From Pelagibacteraceae bacterium AG-325-F15 (GTDB lineage Bacteria; Pseudomonadota; Alphaproteobacteria; Pelagibacterales; Pelagibacteraceae): a stretch of DNA of 40,853 nucleotides. A program made the translations under genes and the position numbers. Below are positions 38,890-40,853 of this stretch, piece after piece (within the stretch, counting starts at the first letter, position 1; each line of letters opens with the position of its first letter). The notes beneath the pieces were generated by a model. The model was not told where the DNA came from, ran no database searches, and saw only the letters and a program-made list of their open reading frames with translations. The stretch covers positions 1 through 40,853 of the forward strand of contig QBYI01000003.1 of assembly GCA_003282895.1 (NCBI GenBank), given 5' to 3'.

Positions 38890-40853
38890 ATGACTAAACA
38901 CAAAATCACAGCTGTTCTTGGACCAACTAATACAGGAAAAACCCATCTAGCTATAGAGACTATGCTGTCTTTTGATACTGGCATGATTGGATTTCCATTA
39001 AGATTATTAGCTAGAGAAGTTTATGACAAAGTAATTAAGAAAATTAGTATTGATAAAGTAGCTTTGATTACAGGTGAGGAAAAAATAATCCCTCAAAATG
39101 CAAAATATTTTTTATGTACTGTTGAGTCAATGCCCATAGATAAACATTTAGAATTTGTTGGGGTGGATGAAATACAAATGTGTGCTGATCATGAAAGAGG
39201 TCATATTTTTACAGACAGACTTTTAAATATGAGAGGAGAAAAACTTACAATGCTCATGGGCTCTCATACGATTAAAAATATAATTTCTAAACTTGATGCG
39301 GATGTAGAATTTATAAACAGAGACCGTTTATCAAAACTAACATATACGGGTCATAAAAAAATTTCTAGAATAAATAGAAAAACAGCAATAATCGCATTTT
39401 CTGCAGAAGAAGTTTATGCTATAGCAGAACTAATAAGAAGACAAAAGGGTGGCGCTGCAATAGTGATGGGATCATTAAGCCCTAAAACAAGAAATGCCCA
39501 AGTAGAATTGTATCAGTCTGGTGATGTTGATTTTTTAGTGGCAACCGATGCTATAGGAATGGGAATTAATATGGATTTAGACCATGTTTTTTTTTCAAAT
39601 CTTAAAAAATTTGATGGTAAAAAATTAAGAAAATTAAATCTGTCTGAAATTGGTCAAATTGCAGGTAGGGCTGGTAGATATCTTAACGATGGTAATTTTG
39701 GAATTACTGGTGATTGTAAAGAAATTTCATCAGAAGATGTTGAGCTAATAGAAAATCATCAATTTGAAGAAATAAGAAATCTTTTTTGGAGAAATTCAAA
39801 TCTTAACTTTAATAATCCATTAAGTTTAATTAAATCTCTTGAGGAAAAACCTCATACAGAATGGTTAAGAAAAATACATGAATGTGAAGATGAAAAAGCT
39901 TTAAAATATTTTTTAAGAGACAAAAGTTTAATTAATTTAGAATTTAACAGGAAATCGCTTTGTCTATTATGGGAATGCTGCCAAATACCCGATTTTGTTA
40001 AGAAAACTTATGGAAATCACTATGAAGTTATTCGTAATGTATTTTCATTTCTAAACAGTGAAAAAGGGCAAATTAGTAATGAATTTATGAGATTACAGCT
40101 TATAAAACTTGATAAATTAGAGGGAAATGTAGATTCTTTATCAAATAGAATTGCAAATGTTAGAACTTGGTCTTATGTTTCTAATAAAAATAACTGGATT
40201 GAAAATCAAGACTATTGGATAGAAAAAACAAAACACTTAGAAGATAGAATTTCAGATAGACTTCATGAAGAACTTACAAAAACTTTTATTGATAAGAGAG
40301 CGAGTGTTCTTGCAAGGGGTTTAAAACAAGATATGGAATTTAAGACAGAAATTTTAGAAAATAACGATGTGATGATTGATGATCAATTCATTGGGAAAAT
40401 AAAAGGTCTCAAGTTAGAGTTGGATTTTAAAAAAGGGGCGCTAGAAACTGACATTAAATCATTAAAAAAAGCAGCAAGGCAATCTATTGGGCCTGAACTT
40501 GAAAAAAGAATTCAAATAATTATTGATACAGGACTAATTGAGTTGAATGATGATTTTAAAATTTATTGGAATAATTTTCCTATAGCAAAACTATCTGTTG
40601 GAAATGACTACTTAAATCCTAATTTTGAACTTATTATTGATGACACTGTAGAACAAAATCCAAAACAAAAGTTAGTTGACTTTATTCACAAGTGGATCAA
40701 GACAAGAATTAACACCGTCTTAAAAAGTCTTATTGATTTAAAAAATCTTAAAGAAAAAAATTCTTCAATTAAAGCATTAGCTTATCAACTTTATGAAAAT
40801 AACGGGGTGCTAAAACGAGAGCAAGTTTCAGAATATTTAAAAACACTAGGTCA
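38890..40853 (+). CDS. SUV3-like DEAD/H-box helicase, 5' part (runs off right edge; missing from ORF track)
   Basis: From ATG 38890: MTKHKITAVLGPTNTGKTHLAIETMLSF (Walker A), FVGVDEIQMCADHERGH, SLSPKTRNAQVELYQSGDVDFLVATDAIGMGINMDLDHVFFSN, EIGQIAGRAGRYLNDGNFGITG. No stop before window end. Confidence 0.92.
   Translation, partial: MTKHKITAVLGPTNTGKTHLAIETMLSFDTGMIGFPLRLLAREVYDKVIKKISIDKVALITGEEKIIPQNAKYFLCTVESMPIDKHLEFVGVDEIQMCADHERGHIFTDRLLNMRGEKLTMLMGSHTIKNIISKLDADVEFINRDRLSKLTYTGHKKISRINRKTAIIAFSAEEVYAIAELIRRQKGGAAIVMGSLSPKTRNAQVELYQSGDVDFLVATDAIGMGINMDLDHVFFSNLKKFDGKKLRKLNLSEIGQIAGRAGRYLNDGNFGITGDCKEISSEDVELIENHQFEEIRNLFWRNSNLNFNNPLSLIKSLEEKPHTEWLRKIHECEDEKALKYFLRDKSLINLEFNRKSLCLLWECCQIPDFVKKTYGNHYEVIRNVFSFLNSEKGQISNEFMRLQLIKLDKLEGNVDSLSNRIANVRTWSYVSNKNNWIENQDYWIEKTKHLEDRISDRLHEELTKTFIDKRASVLARGLKQDMEFKTEILENNDVMIDDQFIGKIKGLKLELDFKKGALETDIKSLKKAARQSIGPELEKRIQIIIDTGLIELNDDFKIYWNNFPIAKLSVGNDYLNPNFELIIDDTVEQNPKQKLVDFIHKWIKTRINTVLKSLIDLKNLKEKNSSIKALAYQLYENNGVLKREQVSEYLKTLG

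Noticed and set aside
1-40853. CRISPR arrays, transposases, integrases, toxin-antitoxin or restriction systems
   Set aside because: Looked for direct repeats and protein hallmarks; none seen. The tRNA-Arg is flanked by ordinary genes with no integrase or direct repeat of its 3' end noticed.

Overview
The window is a compact, very AT-rich, streamlined bacterial genome segment. Gene content and density resemble a marine alphaproteobacterium of SAR11/Pelagibacterales type; this is inference, not tested. From left to right: (1) a + strand deoxysugar operon (1-4556) encoding RfbA (truncated by the window edge), RfbC, an RfbD-like reductase, a TylCIII/TcaB9-type sugar C-methyltransferase, a half-size NDP-hexose 2,3-dehydratase and a Gfo/Idh/MocA ketoreductase, together nearly a full set for a mycarose-like 2,6-dideoxy-3-C-methyl sugar; (2) the - strand block thrS-infC-rpmI-rplT-pheS-pheT-lepA; (3) a glycosyltransferase, an alpha/beta hydrolase, gltB and gltD; (4) uppP, an EamA transporter and a gamma-butyrobetaine-hydroxylase-like dioxygenase; (5) a pyruvate dehydrogenase locus whose homodimeric E1 (aceE) carries an N-terminal lipoyl domain and is split into two overlapping ORFs at an A8 tract, followed by aceF; (6) tRNA-Arg(ACG), a tiny membrane-peptide ORF and a PaaI-like thioesterase; (7) two tandem TAXI-type TRAP transporters with hairpins at the binding-protein/permease junctions; (8) an aminotransferase and acetoacetyl-CoA synthetase; (9) a SUV3-like helicase running off the right edge that is absent from the ORF track. 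The strongest leads are the branched-deoxysugar operon with its single-module 2,3-dehydratase and cysteine-free C-methyltransferase, and the split lipoyl-bearing E1. No CRISPR array, transposase, prophage or rRNA was seen.
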